A stretch of 64,000 bases of DNA from Nitrospira tepida (GCF_947241125.1 NZ_OX365700.1:3008001-3072000), one strand, 5' to 3'. Positions 42,348-52,519 are shown, counted from the first letter of the stretch. The notes: generated from the sequence alone by a model not told the origin. Numbers and translations are program-made.

Positions 42348-43517
42348 CTATGCCGTTCCGGAACAGAGGCTCTGGAACAGCTCCTCATAGCGAAGCACAA
42401 GCTGGCGATAGTCGTACCGTGTTTCGACAGATTGCAGCCCGTTCTTTCCAAGACGCGCGCGCAGTTCATGATCCTGGAGCAGACGCAGAATGCCTTCCGA
42501 CAGCGCCTGACTGTCGCCGGATTCGACCAACAGTCCTGTGTCCCCGTTCTTGATGAATTCCGGAATCCCGCCGACCCTGGTCGCCACGACGGCCTTTCCC
42601 AGCGTCATGGCTTCGAGCAGGACGATGCCGAACGGCTCGGACCTTGACGGCAGCACAAAAAACTCACAATGCTGAAACCACATCGGAATCTCCCGGCTCG
42701 GCACTTCCCCGAGCAAGGCCACATGCTGGTCGATACCCAGATCGGCCGCAAGACGCTTCAATCGTGATTCCTCCGGACCGTCTCCAATAATGAGGAATCG
42801 ATGGCCGTCCAGCCGCGCCTTCAAGCGGGAAACCGCTTCGAGCAGGATATCGAGCCCCTTTCGCTCATACAGCTTGGCGACGGTCAGGATATAGGGGCGC
42901 TCCTGGAGGATTTCTCGGCGGCGGGACGCCATGGCCCGCTCCCGGATGCGCTCACATTCGACCCCATAGGGCAAGTAGGAACCTTTGACCTTCACTTTGC
43001 CGAACACCTGCTCTGCCTGCTCCAAAAGGCTTGCCGAATGGGCCAATACCCGATCACCACGCCGCACGAGGGCTCGGACCACGGCTTGATCCAGTTTGGA
43101 CAGCAGATGCAGCGACAGGACGTCGTCCCCGTGCAGGCCGACCAACAGTTTGATGCGACACCAGCGCCGCAGCAGAATGAAGTACATCATATAGGGGAGC
43201 GGATACTCTGCGCAGACCAGATCAATCCGGTGCTGTCTCAGAAAACGGGCCAGCCTGAAGAGGGTCGGAATGAAATAGAGTCCCGTGGCTACCATGCCCC
43301 GCAGCGGCGCTTCAGGGAACCAGGGTCCCCTCATATAGAATTCATACACCTTGTCGTCGTCATTGAGGGGACAGCGCACGATGGTATCGGATTCGCCGGG
43401 CCGCAGGACGAGCACCTGGTGTCCCCGTTGTCCCAAGAACCGGCGCAGGTCTTCCAGGTACGTGGCGACCCCGCCCGTCTGCGGCGTAAAGAATGGCGTG
43501 ACGAGCAGAATATTCAT
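42348..43517 (-). CDS. Family 4 glycosyltransferase
   Basis: GT-B fold: ILLVTPFFTPQTGGVATYLEDL at the N-terminus, ILTVAKLYERKGLDILLEAV in the donor site, and EX7E in EPFGIVLLEAM, followed by KAVVATRVGGIPEFI. Length is 389 residues from the second of two close ATGs. It is next to the carbamoyltransferase gene. Confidence 0.87.
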   Translation of the reverse strand: MNILLVTPFFTPQTGGVATYLEDLRRFLGQRGHQVLVLRPGESDTIVRCPLNDDDKVYEFYMRGPWFPEAPLRGMVATGLYFIPTLFRLARFLRQHRIDLVCAEYPLPYMMYFILLRRWCRIKLLVGLHGDDVLSLHLLSKLDQAVVRALVRRGDRVLAHSASLLEQAEQVFGKVKVKGSYLPYGVECERIRERAMASRRREILQERPYILTVAKLYERKGLDILLEAVSRLKARLDGHRFLIIGDGPEESRLKRLAADLGIDQHVALLGEVPSREIPMWFQHCEFFVLPSRSEPFGIVLLEAMTLGKAVVATRVGGIPEFIKNGDTGLLVESGDSQALSEGILRLLQDHELRARLGKNGLQSVETRYDYRQLVLRYEELFQSLCSGTA

Positions 43518-43571
43518 GCACATTTCCCGGCTAGTCGATCGTGAACCGACGTGACGTCCCCAACCGCATGC

Positions 43572-44714
43572 CTACGATTCATGCGAACTCCCGAAGCAGG
43601 AGATATTCTCCAGTGACAGCCGACGCCGCATCAAGACCGCATCTTGATTGCGGTCACCGGCCTTGCCGCCCTCTTTGGAGTCGATGTAATAGATAAAGAA
43701 CTCTCTTCCGGTCAGGTGAGGGTCTTCGCCCATCCCGATCAAGGTCGCGTAGATCTGCTCCCCCTCGTCTCCGACTATTTTTTTTACCGGGTTCCATGTG
43801 AGACCATCCGCGGATTCGCTCCAGTACAGATCCGCATCGGGAAATGGCGTCCCAAGAATGACCGCCGTGTATTTTCTTGCGCAGGCGTTAAATGCGACAT
43901 CACTCGGCATAAAGGAATCTTCGCCCTGCTCAACCAGCGCCGTGGATCGGCCTCCAAGGCCGGGCTCCGTCCATGCCCCGTCGTAATACTTCATCCACGG
44001 CCACGCCTGCCGCTGATTCACCGCCGCCTCGATCACATCGGACACTTTGGCTCGCGCCACGGCAAAATTCACGCGCGCATACTCGTCCCCATCCTGGAGC
44101 AGGTCGGCGAAATACAGATAGAAATACTCGCCCGCCAATGCATACGTGCCCCACCCCACATCCCACGTTCCTCCCTTCTGGAAATATGACGCAGAGACTG
44201 GGGTATGGGGCCGCACAATCGGCCCCAAGTCATGCCAAGATCGACCTCCATCCGTCGAGTGCGCCAGCCCAATTTCACTAAAGAAAGGAATATACCCCGG
44301 CGGGAAGGTATGGATCTCCGCATGATAGAACAGCAACAGGCTGCCCGTCTTGGGATCCTGATAGATGCGGCCCCCCGCCGCATAGGGGTAATCGTTCCGG
44401 AGGCCGGCTATTTCCTGAATCTGCGCCCCGTTGGCTACCGGATTGTCCAGTGTTCCGCCCGTGCGTATTGGTCTGCCCGGCCCGGCTGCAAAAAACGAAT
44501 AGGCGTCTTGCTCATGGATGATCCCGATCGTTCCATCCGGCCAAGAGTACGGTTTGTCTTTCGTTGCGAGCACGACCTCGGCCGGACCGACACGAACTAC
44601 GGATTCCGCATCGAAGGTCGCCTTCCGCACCTGCGGCGTCTCCAGCCCACAGGCGTCTAGACATCCGGCTCCGAGGAGCACCAGAAGCACACGATTGAGA
44701 CGAGTGTTCACCAT
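43572..44714 (-). CDS. Lipoprotein with beta-propeller fold (GH43/sialidase-like)
   Basis: The N-terminus (VLLVLLGAGCLDACG) is a lipoprotein signal with two candidate cysteines. The rest contains repeated propeller-blade features: YAAGGRIYQDPKTGSLLLFYHAE, GLAHSTDGGRSWHDLG (Asp-box-like), YFYLYFADLLQDG and DLYWSESADGLTWNPVKK. These resemble five-bladed glycosidases and sialidase-like proteins. It would be exported and membrane-attached. Whether it cleaves the glycan or only binds it is unknown. It is embedded among GT4 genes and co-directional with them. Confidence 0.72.
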   Translation of the reverse strand: MVNTRLNRVLLVLLGAGCLDACGLETPQVRKATFDAESVVRVGPAEVVLATKDKPYSWPDGTIGIIHEQDAYSFFAAGPGRPIRTGGTLDNPVANGAQIQEIAGLRNDYPYAAGGRIYQDPKTGSLLLFYHAEIHTFPPGYIPFFSEIGLAHSTDGGRSWHDLGPIVRPHTPVSASYFQKGGTWDVGWGTYALAGEYFYLYFADLLQDGDEYARVNFAVARAKVSDVIEAAVNQRQAWPWMKYYDGAWTEPGLGGRSTALVEQGEDSFMPSDVAFNACARKYTAVILGTPFPDADLYWSESADGLTWNPVKKIVGDEGEQIYATLIGMGEDPHLTGREFFIYYIDSKEGGKAGDRNQDAVLMRRRLSLENISCFGSSHES

Positions 44715-44724
44715 CGGCTTTCGG

Positions 44725-46059
44725 TCAATCCCGGCCCTTTCCCATCGGCTCGCGGCGTTGCCGGCACAATTGCAGCAATGTGGCTTGCCACCGCTCGATC
44801 ATGCGATCCAGACTGAACTCGCGCAAGGCGATGGTTTGTCCCTGCTCAGCCAACTTCCGAAGCGTCTCGGGTTGTTCGAGCAACCCTTCCAGCTTCCTGG
44901 CCAGCTCAAGCGAGTCACCCTTCGATATCACCGGCAGATCGGCCAGTTCGGCAATTTCAATGGCGCCCCCGCTCCCGGTCGTGACCACGGCACAGCCCGC
45001 CAGCATCGCCTCCACCATCACAAGAGGAAGCCCCTCCTCTCTGGTGCTCAGAAAGATCAACAGATCATGACTCTTGTAGACGTCCGGCATCCGGTCATGG
45101 TCGACCTTCCCGAGAAAGGTGACTATCTTGCCCATCCCCAGCTCTTCGATTCGTCTGACCACGCGCTCATAATAGGAACGGTAGGCCCCCTCCGTCGGCC
45201 CTGCCACTGACAACCGAATTCTCTGCCGATACGGCGCCGCCATTTGGCCCAACGCCTCAACCGCGGTATGCAACCCGCGATCGGCCGTCAATTGTCCTGC
45301 GTACAACACCCGCATCACGCCAGGGATTGGAGATTTCTCCGCAACAGGGCAAAAAAACCTTTCCGCCGGCACACCACCAAACTGGACTTGGGACCGGGGA
45401 AAGTCCAGGCCGCCTTCTCGATAGAGCGTTCTCAGATAGTCGCTGACAAAACAAACCAGGCCGGGGCGATTCGGGAAGTCCCTGGTGGGCAGACCTTCCC
45501 TTTCCACACGGGCCTCCCACCATCGGGTCAGCCGTCGCAACAAAGGGCGGACCATCGGCGGACCCCATGCGCCATCCCACACTTGCCGCCAGAACCGTGA
45601 GGCCTTTTCCCCGGTCGCGCCGTATTCGTCCACCATCCACGGATATTCAATCCAATGGACGTCGGGAATGCCCCATCGCTCCGGCAACGGCAACAGCAAC
45701 TTGGTGATGCCGTTCATGTTCCACCAATTGATCACGTCCGGGCGAAATTCACCCAGAATTTCCACAAATCGACGGGCATCGGCGAGTTCTCTCTTGACCT
45801 GGAAGACCACCCACGGACGAAACGGTTGCTGAGGTCCGAAGGCATCGTTATGCAGCCAGCGGTCCACCCGCACCCCTCCGATCATTTCCGTGGCTCGTTG
45901 ATACCGTGTGCCGAATCCTACTGGAAGCCCATAGACGGAAGTCAGCACGCGAACCTCATGTCCAGCCCGTTGAAGCGCCTCGGCCACTTGGGCGCAGCGG
46001 ACTTCATACCCTCCATGGTAGAAAGGCGGGTAGAGATTGCTGACCATCAGAATCTTCAT
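44725..46059 (-). CDS. Family 4 glycosyltransferase
   Basis: Motifs are ILMVSNLYPPFYHGGYEVRCAQVAEAL, MRVLYAGQLTADRGLHTAVEAL and EX7E in EEGLPLVMVEAM, followed by CAVVTTGSGGAIEI. Length is 444 residues from the second ATG, longer than most here because of an insertion around residues 150-200 that is rich in Trp and Arg. It ends 10 bases upstream of the propeller lipoprotein gene. Confidence 0.87.
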   Translation of the reverse strand: MKILMVSNLYPPFYHGGYEVRCAQVAEALQRAGHEVRVLTSVYGLPVGFGTRYQRATEMIGGVRVDRWLHNDAFGPQQPFRPWVVFQVKRELADARRFVEILGEFRPDVINWWNMNGITKLLLPLPERWGIPDVHWIEYPWMVDEYGATGEKASRFWRQVWDGAWGPPMVRPLLRRLTRWWEARVEREGLPTRDFPNRPGLVCFVSDYLRTLYREGGLDFPRSQVQFGGVPAERFFCPVAEKSPIPGVMRVLYAGQLTADRGLHTAVEALGQMAAPYRQRIRLSVAGPTEGAYRSYYERVVRRIEELGMGKIVTFLGKVDHDRMPDVYKSHDLLIFLSTREEGLPLVMVEAMLAGCAVVTTGSGGAIEIAELADLPVISKGDSLELARKLEGLLEQPETLRKLAEQGQTIALREFSLDRMIERWQATLLQLCRQRREPMGKGRD

Positions 46060-46105
46060 GCTCATCTCAACGGACCGGCGCGGACCGCCTTTTGCTCCTC
46101 AGAGC

Positions 46106-47344
46106 TTACGCCAAAATGACGTCGGACACGCGAGTCATGACCCGCTCGATATCAAAGCGTTCGTGAACCCATTGCTTAGCCTCTTCCCCCATTCTCCGGC
46201 GCTCCTCTTCATGAATCAGCAAATAGCCGATAGCCTGGCAGAGTTCTTCCACCGATCCGGAGGTGAACAGCAGCCCGGTTCGGCCATGGCAGACGATCTC
46301 TCCTGTCCCGCCTACATCCGACGCGATACAGGGCACTCCCATGGCCATGGCCTCGGCAAGCGACAGGGGCAACCCCTCATTCTCAGAAGACAGGACCACC
46401 ACGTCGGCCATTCTCAGGTAGGGTCTGACATCATCAACATGGCCCACGAACGTCACAAGGGTCTCGAGATTCAATGTCGTCGCCTGCGCGCGCAGTTCCC
46501 TCTCTTTTGGCCCTGAGCCGAGAATGAAACAACGCCAATCTCTCTGGGATCGAGAGAGCATCGAGAGGGCATCCAACAGAAGATCGATTCGCTTCACCTG
46601 GGACAGCCGGGCGATACATACGATCGTGAAGCAATCAGAGCCGGCGGCATCGACCGCCGGCTTTCTCCTTCCACCGTGTTCTGACGCAAAGCACCGGAGG
46701 TCAGCTCCGTTGTGAATAGTGATGGTCCGGTGCTCCGGATAGCCGTACTCCATGGTTAAGCGCCGGCGGAGGGCTTCGCTCACACAGATCGTGGCGTGAG
46801 CCAGCCGTCCTTGTAGTCGTTTGGCTAGCAGGAATCTGGTCCGCCACCCAAGCAGTCGCTTGATCAGAGACCCAAGGCCCTTCCCTCCGTCCGATTGCGG
46901 AGCAGGGTCCCACATCAATTGCTCAATACAGACCAGCCGCCTGGCGCCGCACAGCCTCGCCGCGATATAGGCTGAAAGCGGGAAGAGGTGCGGAATCCCT
47001 TTCGCGAACACGATCACATCAGGCCGATAACGAGTAAAAATCCGCCAGTATCGGGGGAACTTGGCCCATGTGATCCTGGCATGCGCGACCACGCGCACAT
47101 GCGGGCACTGGCCCAGAAATCGACTATAACAATCCTCCGCCAGGCAGACGATGATGCAGCGGGCCCGGCCTTCCAGCCGGCGGACCAGCTCCACGACATG
47201 TTTTTCTGTTCCTCCGTACTCTGGTGTCTGGCTCAGAACAAGGATCAGCGGCAGCGGCTGAGCAGGGCGCCCCGTTGTCTGGGTTGGTTCCTCCGTTTCG
47301 TCGAGGCCGACACGAGTGTCGTTTTCGGGAGCGGACAAGACCAC
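46106..47344 (-). CDS. Family 4 glycosyltransferase
   Basis: After a hydrophilic N-terminal 30 residues the GT-B fold begins LILVLSQTPEYGGTEKHVVELV. FTIVCIARLSQVKRIDLLLDAL forms the donor site and EX7E is in NEGLPLSLAEAM, followed by VPCIASDVGGTGEIV. The start is GTG at 47344 after AGGGAAAG, 10 bases from the upstream stop. Donor unknown. Confidence 0.86.
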   Translation of the reverse strand: MVLSAPENDTRVGLDETEEPTQTTGRPAQPLPLILVLSQTPEYGGTEKHVVELVRRLEGRARCIIVCLAEDCYSRFLGQCPHVRVVAHARITWAKFPRYWRIFTRYRPDVIVFAKGIPHLFPLSAYIAARLCGARRLVCIEQLMWDPAPQSDGGKGLGSLIKRLLGWRTRFLLAKRLQGRLAHATICVSEALRRRLTMEYGYPEHRTITIHNGADLRCFASEHGGRRKPAVDAAGSDCFTIVCIARLSQVKRIDLLLDALSMLSRSQRDWRCFILGSGPKERELRAQATTLNLETLVTFVGHVDDVRPYLRMADVVVLSSENEGLPLSLAEAMAMGVPCIASDVGGTGEIVCHGRTGLLFTSGSVEELCQAIGYLLIHEEERRRMGEEAKQWVHERFDIERVMTRVSDVILA

Positions 47345-47354
47345 GAATCTTTCC

Positions 47355-48572
47355 CTATGTCCCGGTGAGCGTCTCGACGATCCGGTCGGTCGCGTGATCC
47401 CATGAAAACCATTCTGAGGCGAGCTTCCTGGAGCCTTCCCGCAGCCGTCGTCTCAGGTCCTCGTCCTCTATTATTCGTGCCAACCCGGCGGCCATCGCGT
47501 CCGCATCTTTGGGAGGGCACAGCAGGACATTGTTCCCCTCGACGAACTGTTCGTCCAGCGTGGCTCCTCTGGTCGCCACAACGGGCAATCCGTGCGCCGC
47601 GCAGGCGGCAAAGGAGCTGTTGTTCATCGCGACTCCGAGATCATGCGCAAAGACGCAGGCATCGACGGCGTAGAGATAGCGCGAGGCCTCGTCACTGTCG
47701 GTTTCATATTCCCCCGTCCAGATCACCTTCTCGTCGATGCCCAACTGCTTCGGAAGCTCGCGCATCTCTTCCGCGAATCGCGGCCGCCCCGGAAATTCCC
47801 GGGCGATGACCCCTCCCACCAGCACCAGCCTTGTCTGGGGATATCGGCGGCTCACCCGATGAAACGCATGAATGACCGTTTCCACCCCTTTGGGCGGATA
47901 AATAAACCCGAAGTACACGATGGCGAAATCCGAAGGAGACAACCGCAACTTCGCGCGTGTCGCGGCACGAGCCTCATCGTCCACCGCGGTCGTCATGGTA
48001 AGCAACGGCGGAGGCGGCACGAGCACGCTCTTTTTCTCGATGTTCGCATAATGATCGGTCAGCATCGCGCAATGCCCATGGCTCATGACGATGATCCGAT
48101 CGCTATCCCGCAAGAGCGTCCCGAACTCGTAGGAGGAGTCCATCGGGGAAGCCCAGGCTTGAACGAGTTTTCTCACGGCTCGACTCAGTTGTGAGCGCCG
48201 GCCGGGATTGCTTCCGCTCGGATAGGCCAGCATGCTCACGAACCGCTTCCCCTTGAGAAGCGACCGGCATATCGTGGCCGCGAACGTGATCATGGGATGC
48301 TCGTGATACACCCATCCGATATAGAACAACAATACGGCGTCCGGACGGGAGCGGGTGATGAACCGCATAAGCCGCGGCAAATCTTTCCAGGACCAGTCCC
48401 GCATGATCGGATGGACGGCAAACGGAACGTCTTGTGTCCACTGATTGGCCTCACTGGTCAAGACGTGCACATCCATCCCCTTTTTTGCCAGGTAACGGCA
48501 TTGATGGTAGGCGTGGTCGGCCTCCCCTGCCCGCATCGGAGGAAAGGCCGCACTAATGAATAACAACTTCAC
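47355..48572 (-). CDS. Family 4 glycosyltransferase with altered EX7E motif
   Basis: The GT-B fold is evident from LLFISAAFPPMRAGEADHAYHQCRYL, FAIVYFGFIYPPKGVETVIHAF and LVLVGGV. Where EX7E is expected the protein has MNNSSFAACAAHGLPVVAT, lacking both glutamates. Length is 405 residues with a GTG start. It may use a different acid or have lost retaining activity. It belongs to the run of GT4 genes at 42.3-51.5 kb. Confidence 0.82.
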   Translation of the reverse strand: MKLLFISAAFPPMRAGEADHAYHQCRYLAKKGMDVHVLTSEANQWTQDVPFAVHPIMRDWSWKDLPRLMRFITRSRPDAVLLFYIGWVYHEHPMITFAATICRSLLKGKRFVSMLAYPSGSNPGRRSQLSRAVRKLVQAWASPMDSSYEFGTLLRDSDRIIVMSHGHCAMLTDHYANIEKKSVLVPPPPLLTMTTAVDDEARAATRAKLRLSPSDFAIVYFGFIYPPKGVETVIHAFHRVSRRYPQTRLVLVGGVIAREFPGRPRFAEEMRELPKQLGIDEKVIWTGEYETDSDEASRYLYAVDACVFAHDLGVAMNNSSFAACAAHGLPVVATRGATLDEQFVEGNNVLLCPPKDADAMAAGLARIIEDEDLRRRLREGSRKLASEWFSWDHATDRIVETLTGT

Positions 48573-48709
48573 AAATGCACCCTGGCCTTTTATAGGTGCT
48601 CACAAGGCATACGCGTCAAAATTGAATCTCGCCGCTTGAAGACGCTTCCCATTCAACAGCGCTTCAACGTGATTGCACCTGATCAACGTCACTTGGACTG
48701 CCGATACCG

Positions 48710-50197
48710 CTATTCACAAGGACAACGTAACGTCACCGTAGGCTTACCATGAGTGGGGCGCACTGCCGACAACTGCTTTAGAACGTGTGGTAACAAGCAC
48801 TCGGCCAGGTGACGCTCACCTTCTGGCGTATAGTGTAACCCCGTCGCCAAGAAACGCCGCGATTCTTCCAACTGGGCAATGCAGGTGGTGCCGTCAATGA
48901 AGTCGATACCGGCGTCTTTTAAAACGCCATGACTTACAGGTGCGCGATAGCGAACCTTGTATCCGTAGTCTTCCATCATCGGGAGGTAGACTATCAAAAC
49001 GCGCAGGCTGTTCTTATCCGCCAGATCGAGGAAAGCCCTAAAGAGTGCGCTATTGACGTCATGGAGCGCTGTATCGAACACTTCGGGATCGACAACGTTA
49101 TAAATGGGATACAAAGTTGTGAGGAAGCGAAACACATAGGAGGCGTATAAATGCTCCCAGTGACGTTGTTCCCACTCAGCAGTGTGATACCATCGATCAT
49201 AGGCTATAAACGGTAAGTCGTAGATTGCCTTTGTTGCATAAATTTCGTGAGGATGCGGGAGTGGCGCATTAACAACGACAAGTTCGCCATCTCTGAGAGC
49301 AAAACGCGGTGCCACCCATGGGCAATCCGGCCATTCCAGCCCCATCAGAAAACAATAGATTCCCAATGTGCGATCAAGCGCTCCGTCAGTAAAACCAAGA
49401 ATGACCAAGTCCGGGTCGTGTGGCAGAATATCACGTTCCAGCCGCAAGTACATTTGCCCGATACTATAGCCGGGCACAGCAAAATTGATGACCTGGCAGT
49501 TCGGTCCGAGCCTCTGCTGCAAATAGTAATTCCACGTGTCTTCAAACCTTGCTTCCTCCCCAAAGGTAAAGGAATCTCCCAACAGAGCGACTCGACAGGG
49601 AGCAGACCGATCATACGAAACCGCTGGCCTCATGCTTCGGAAACCTTCGGGGCTGCTATAGAACAATCCATTCTGGCTAACTCGATTGGCACCAATCGAC
49701 CACCCGAGTAGAGGGTCTTCCTGATAATAACTCGGCCGTTTCTCAAAACTTTCCAGCATACGTACGTAGCGCTCCACAACCACATTCCATCTTCTCGGCA
49801 GAAGCAGCCTACCGTGAACTTCTTCTCCCCATATCTGAATGACAGCCCGTGATCGTAGAGTATACTCCGCTGTCGCATACGCAACGAAGAGCACTAGGCT
49901 GTGCACGAGCAGCGTCAATGATGCGGATGAAACATCCTCACGCTTGCCTCTGCTCCATGTGTGCATGGCCGCTCGTCCGAAGAATGCCGCGCTTACAAGG
50001 GCTCCGCAAAAGGCCACACCGGGGAGACTCAATAAGAAGGCAGACCAAGTCTGCTTATATGTCAACCGATACAGTGTCAACACGACGATCACAAGGCTAC
50101 TTTCCAACCCGCACAGGGCTGCGAAGAGTCGCCAATTCAGACCCGGCCGATACCTCGGACCTAACCAAGACTCTGCCGTGATCCGCCCTGTCTTCAT
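48710..50197 (-). CDS. SGNH-family protein with three N-terminal membrane helices
   Basis: Three hydrophobic segments fall within residues 20-120 (LFAALCGLESSLVIVVLTLY, AFLLSLPGVAFCGALVSAAF, LTLLVHSLVLFVAYATAEY). The SGNH domain follows: VALLGDSFTFGEEA, INFAVPGYSIGQM and a C-terminal LHYTPEGERHLAE. The 495-residue layout is useful as a model for the split gene at 57.9-59.5 kb. The role is probably acyl modification of exported glycan. It ends at 48710, with 137 bases of apparently empty sequence before the next gene. Confidence 0.82.
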   Translation of the reverse strand: MKTGRITAESWLGPRYRPGLNWRLFAALCGLESSLVIVVLTLYRLTYKQTWSAFLLSLPGVAFCGALVSAAFFGRAAMHTWSRGKREDVSSASLTLLVHSLVLFVAYATAEYTLRSRAVIQIWGEEVHGRLLLPRRWNVVVERYVRMLESFEKRPSYYQEDPLLGWSIGANRVSQNGLFYSSPEGFRSMRPAVSYDRSAPCRVALLGDSFTFGEEARFEDTWNYYLQQRLGPNCQVINFAVPGYSIGQMYLRLERDILPHDPDLVILGFTDGALDRTLGIYCFLMGLEWPDCPWVAPRFALRDGELVVVNAPLPHPHEIYATKAIYDLPFIAYDRWYHTAEWEQRHWEHLYASYVFRFLTTLYPIYNVVDPEVFDTALHDVNSALFRAFLDLADKNSLRVLIVYLPMMEDYGYKVRYRAPVSHGVLKDAGIDFIDGTTCIAQLEESRRFLATGLHYTPEGERHLAECLLPHVLKQLSAVRPTHGKPTVTLRCPCE

Positions 50198-50206
50198 ACC
50201 TTTTCT

Positions 50207-51466
50207 CTAAGAAAGCGTTCTGTAAAGATCACTGTACGCTTGCGCCTGGCGCTCCAATCCGTACTCGTCTAATGCAACCCGACGGCAGGCCTTAGACATA
50301 ACTGTCCGGAGTTCTTGGTCTTGCATGAGGCGACTAATCGCACGCTGCAATCCAACGACATCCCCCACTCCGACCAAACAACCGGTCTGACATTCTCGCA
50401 CCATATCCGAGATACCACCCACATCAAACCCAACAACCGGAACACCGCAAGCCATTGCTTCAAGCACAGTGTTGGGCAGGTTATCTTGAAGCGAGGGGAT
50501 TACAAATATATCGGCCGCGCTGTACACAAGAGATAAGAATCGCTCGTTGTTTACATATCCCATGTGAACTGCTTGCATGGAACCCGGCCCGAGAGGTGCC
50601 CGGTGGCCTACTGACAAAAGCCACAATCGCCGGTTTTCTCTCAAGCAACCCGTCAGTGCATCCATTAAAAGGGTATAGCCTTTCCGCTTGTTATCTATCA
50701 TCTCTGCCACGAACAGTACGACATTGGCATCTTGCGGAATCCCCAGTACCTCTCGGGCGGCCAGCCGATCCCGCGGAGCAAAGGCATCGAGATCAAGCCC
50801 GTACGGGATGGTTTCGACCCGAAACCTAGAAAAGATCGGGCTGTCTTTGACGACCTGCGTCAACCATCGACTCGGGGTTACCACGCACAGGCGGGAGGGA
50901 GGAACCTCGGCAAAAATCCTCCTCTTACGTTGCCAGACTTCCGCGGAAAGGTCATGGGAATGACGAGAACCGAGTTGAGGGCAGGCTTCACACCCGGACC
51001 GATAACGCCCACATTCCATATCATAGTGACATCCTCCCGTCACCAGATTCATATCGTGCAAAGTCCACACCACCGGCCTCTCTCTGGGCACAGCGGTGAA
51101 GAAGCTTTCATAGTCGAGAAATGTTGCCACCCAGTGAAGGTGTACAACATCACAGGGAACAAGCTGGCGAGCAAGTGCGTCACCGATCGGAGTGCGGTCC
51201 TGGCTGAATAATTCATACCCCGACGGTCTTGTGGCAGCATACGCCCGCCAAGCCTTGGCGATACTCTTCCTTCGAAACCGCCTCCTCAGTCGGCTTGTCA
51301 CATCCATCGATGGATGAAATCTCATCACGGTCTCATCCTGGCTCGACTTCTCAAGAACGAACATGGAGGATTCATGACCATGCAACAGAAGACCACGATG
51401 GAGGCGATAGGCTGACATACTTGCACCGCCTTTGAGGTCGTAAGTGCTGACATGGACGATCCTCAT
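50207..51466 (-). CDS. Family 4 glycosyltransferase
   Basis: GT-B fold with MRIVHVSTYDLKGGASMSAYRLHRGL, the cysteine-containing GGCHYDMECGRYRSGCEACPQLG, NVVLFVAEMIDNKRKGYTLL and LQDNLPNTVLEAMACGVPVVGFDVGG. The first glutamate of EX7E is replaced (DNLPNTVLE). The Cys-rich stretch is a known feature of one GT4 subgroup that adds a sugar to capsule or colanic-type repeat units. Length is 419 residues from the ATG at 51466. Confidence 0.86.
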   Translation of the reverse strand: MRIVHVSTYDLKGGASMSAYRLHRGLLLHGHESSMFVLEKSSQDETVMRFHPSMDVTSRLRRRFRRKSIAKAWRAYAATRPSGYELFSQDRTPIGDALARQLVPCDVVHLHWVATFLDYESFFTAVPRERPVVWTLHDMNLVTGGCHYDMECGRYRSGCEACPQLGSRHSHDLSAEVWQRKRRIFAEVPPSRLCVVTPSRWLTQVVKDSPIFSRFRVETIPYGLDLDAFAPRDRLAAREVLGIPQDANVVLFVAEMIDNKRKGYTLLMDALTGCLRENRRLWLLSVGHRAPLGPGSMQAVHMGYVNNERFLSLVYSAADIFVIPSLQDNLPNTVLEAMACGVPVVGFDVGGISDMVRECQTGCLVGVGDVVGLQRAISRLMQDQELRTVMSKACRRVALDEYGLERQAQAYSDLYRTLS

Positions 51467-51553
51467 GGATGAACACAACCAAGACAGAGAGATCGATGCC
51501 TAGGGTTCGAGAGTCGCTCGTTCAATCGATGGAATGGATGCGCACGTATATGA

Positions 51554-52519
51554 CTAAATCCTTCCTTGCGCCTGGAGTTGCTGTTGGATCCACTTGTAGG
51601 TTTCCGTCAGCCCCTGTTCGAGGCTGATGCGCGGCTCCCATCCTAAGGTCTGCTTCATCAATGTGAGGTCCGCATTCCGTCCCCGAACTCCCTGCGGTTT
51701 GGTCAAATCATGGCGCCTTCGGATCCGCTTCCCGGCGATCCCCGCTACGATATCCACTAACTGGTTGATGCTCACCAAGCGGTCCTGTCCCAGATTGATC
51801 GGATCATGAAGATCCGACTGCATTAACCGATAGATGCCCTCGACGCAATCATCGATATAACAGTAAGACCGCGTTTGATACCCATCTCCCCATACTTCGA
51901 TCTCATCATCAGGTTTCGCCATGGCGATCTTCCGACAGATTGCGGCAGGCGATTTCTCCCGCCCGCCTTCATAGGTACCTAAGGGTCCAAAAATGTTGTG
52001 AAACCGGACCACATACGTCTTCAACCCATAGTCCTCCCAATAATGCCGACACTGCCGCTCTGTGAACAGCTTCTCCCACCCATACCCATCCTCCGCTTCA
52101 GCCGGGTATGCATCGATTTCCTTAAGCGGCGTCACATCGGGAGAATTCTGCTTATAGCCGGGATAGATACAGGCTGAAGAGGTAAACAGAAACTTGCCGA
52201 CCCCTTGAAGACGCGCCGCCTCCAGCATGTGCATATTAATCAGCACGCTGTTGTGCATGATTTGCGCCTTGTGAGATTCGATGAACCCGATTCCTCCCAT
52301 GTCCGCCGCGAGATTGTAAACTTCTTCAATCCCTCTCACCGCTTGAAGACATTCGGCCCATCGCCGAAGATCCAATAGTTCAAACTCATCTGCCGCCGTC
52401 TGCTCATATTCGGGCAGCTTGATGTCCACTCCCCGCACCCAGTATCGATTCGCCTTCAGATATTTCACCAAGTGATGGCCGATGAACCCGCCCGCCCCTG
52501 TCACCAATATTCGTTTCAT
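51554..52519 (-). CDS. NAD-dependent epimerase, GDP-mannose 3,5-epimerase-like
   Basis: The fold starts ILVTGAGGFIGHHLVKYL. NLAADMGGIGFIESHKAQIM and SSACIYPGYKQ are characteristic of GDP-mannose 3,5-epimerases; the cysteine in SSACIYP is the proposed epimerisation base. YGWEKLFTER holds the catalytic Tyr and Lys, and WGDGYQTRSYCYIDD follows. It may produce GDP-L-galactose or a related sugar; other epimerisation is possible. GGAGGAGG precedes the ATG at 52519. Confidence 0.85.
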   Translation of the reverse strand: MKRILVTGAGGFIGHHLVKYLKANRYWVRGVDIKLPEYEQTAADEFELLDLRRWAECLQAVRGIEEVYNLAADMGGIGFIESHKAQIMHNSVLINMHMLEAARLQGVGKFLFTSSACIYPGYKQNSPDVTPLKEIDAYPAEAEDGYGWEKLFTERQCRHYWEDYGLKTYVVRFHNIFGPLGTYEGGREKSPAAICRKIAMAKPDDEIEVWGDGYQTRSYCYIDDCVEGIYRLMQSDLHDPINLGQDRLVSINQLVDIVAGIAGKRIRRRHDLTKPQGVRGRNADLTLMKQTLGWEPRISLEQGLTETYKWIQQQLQAQGRI

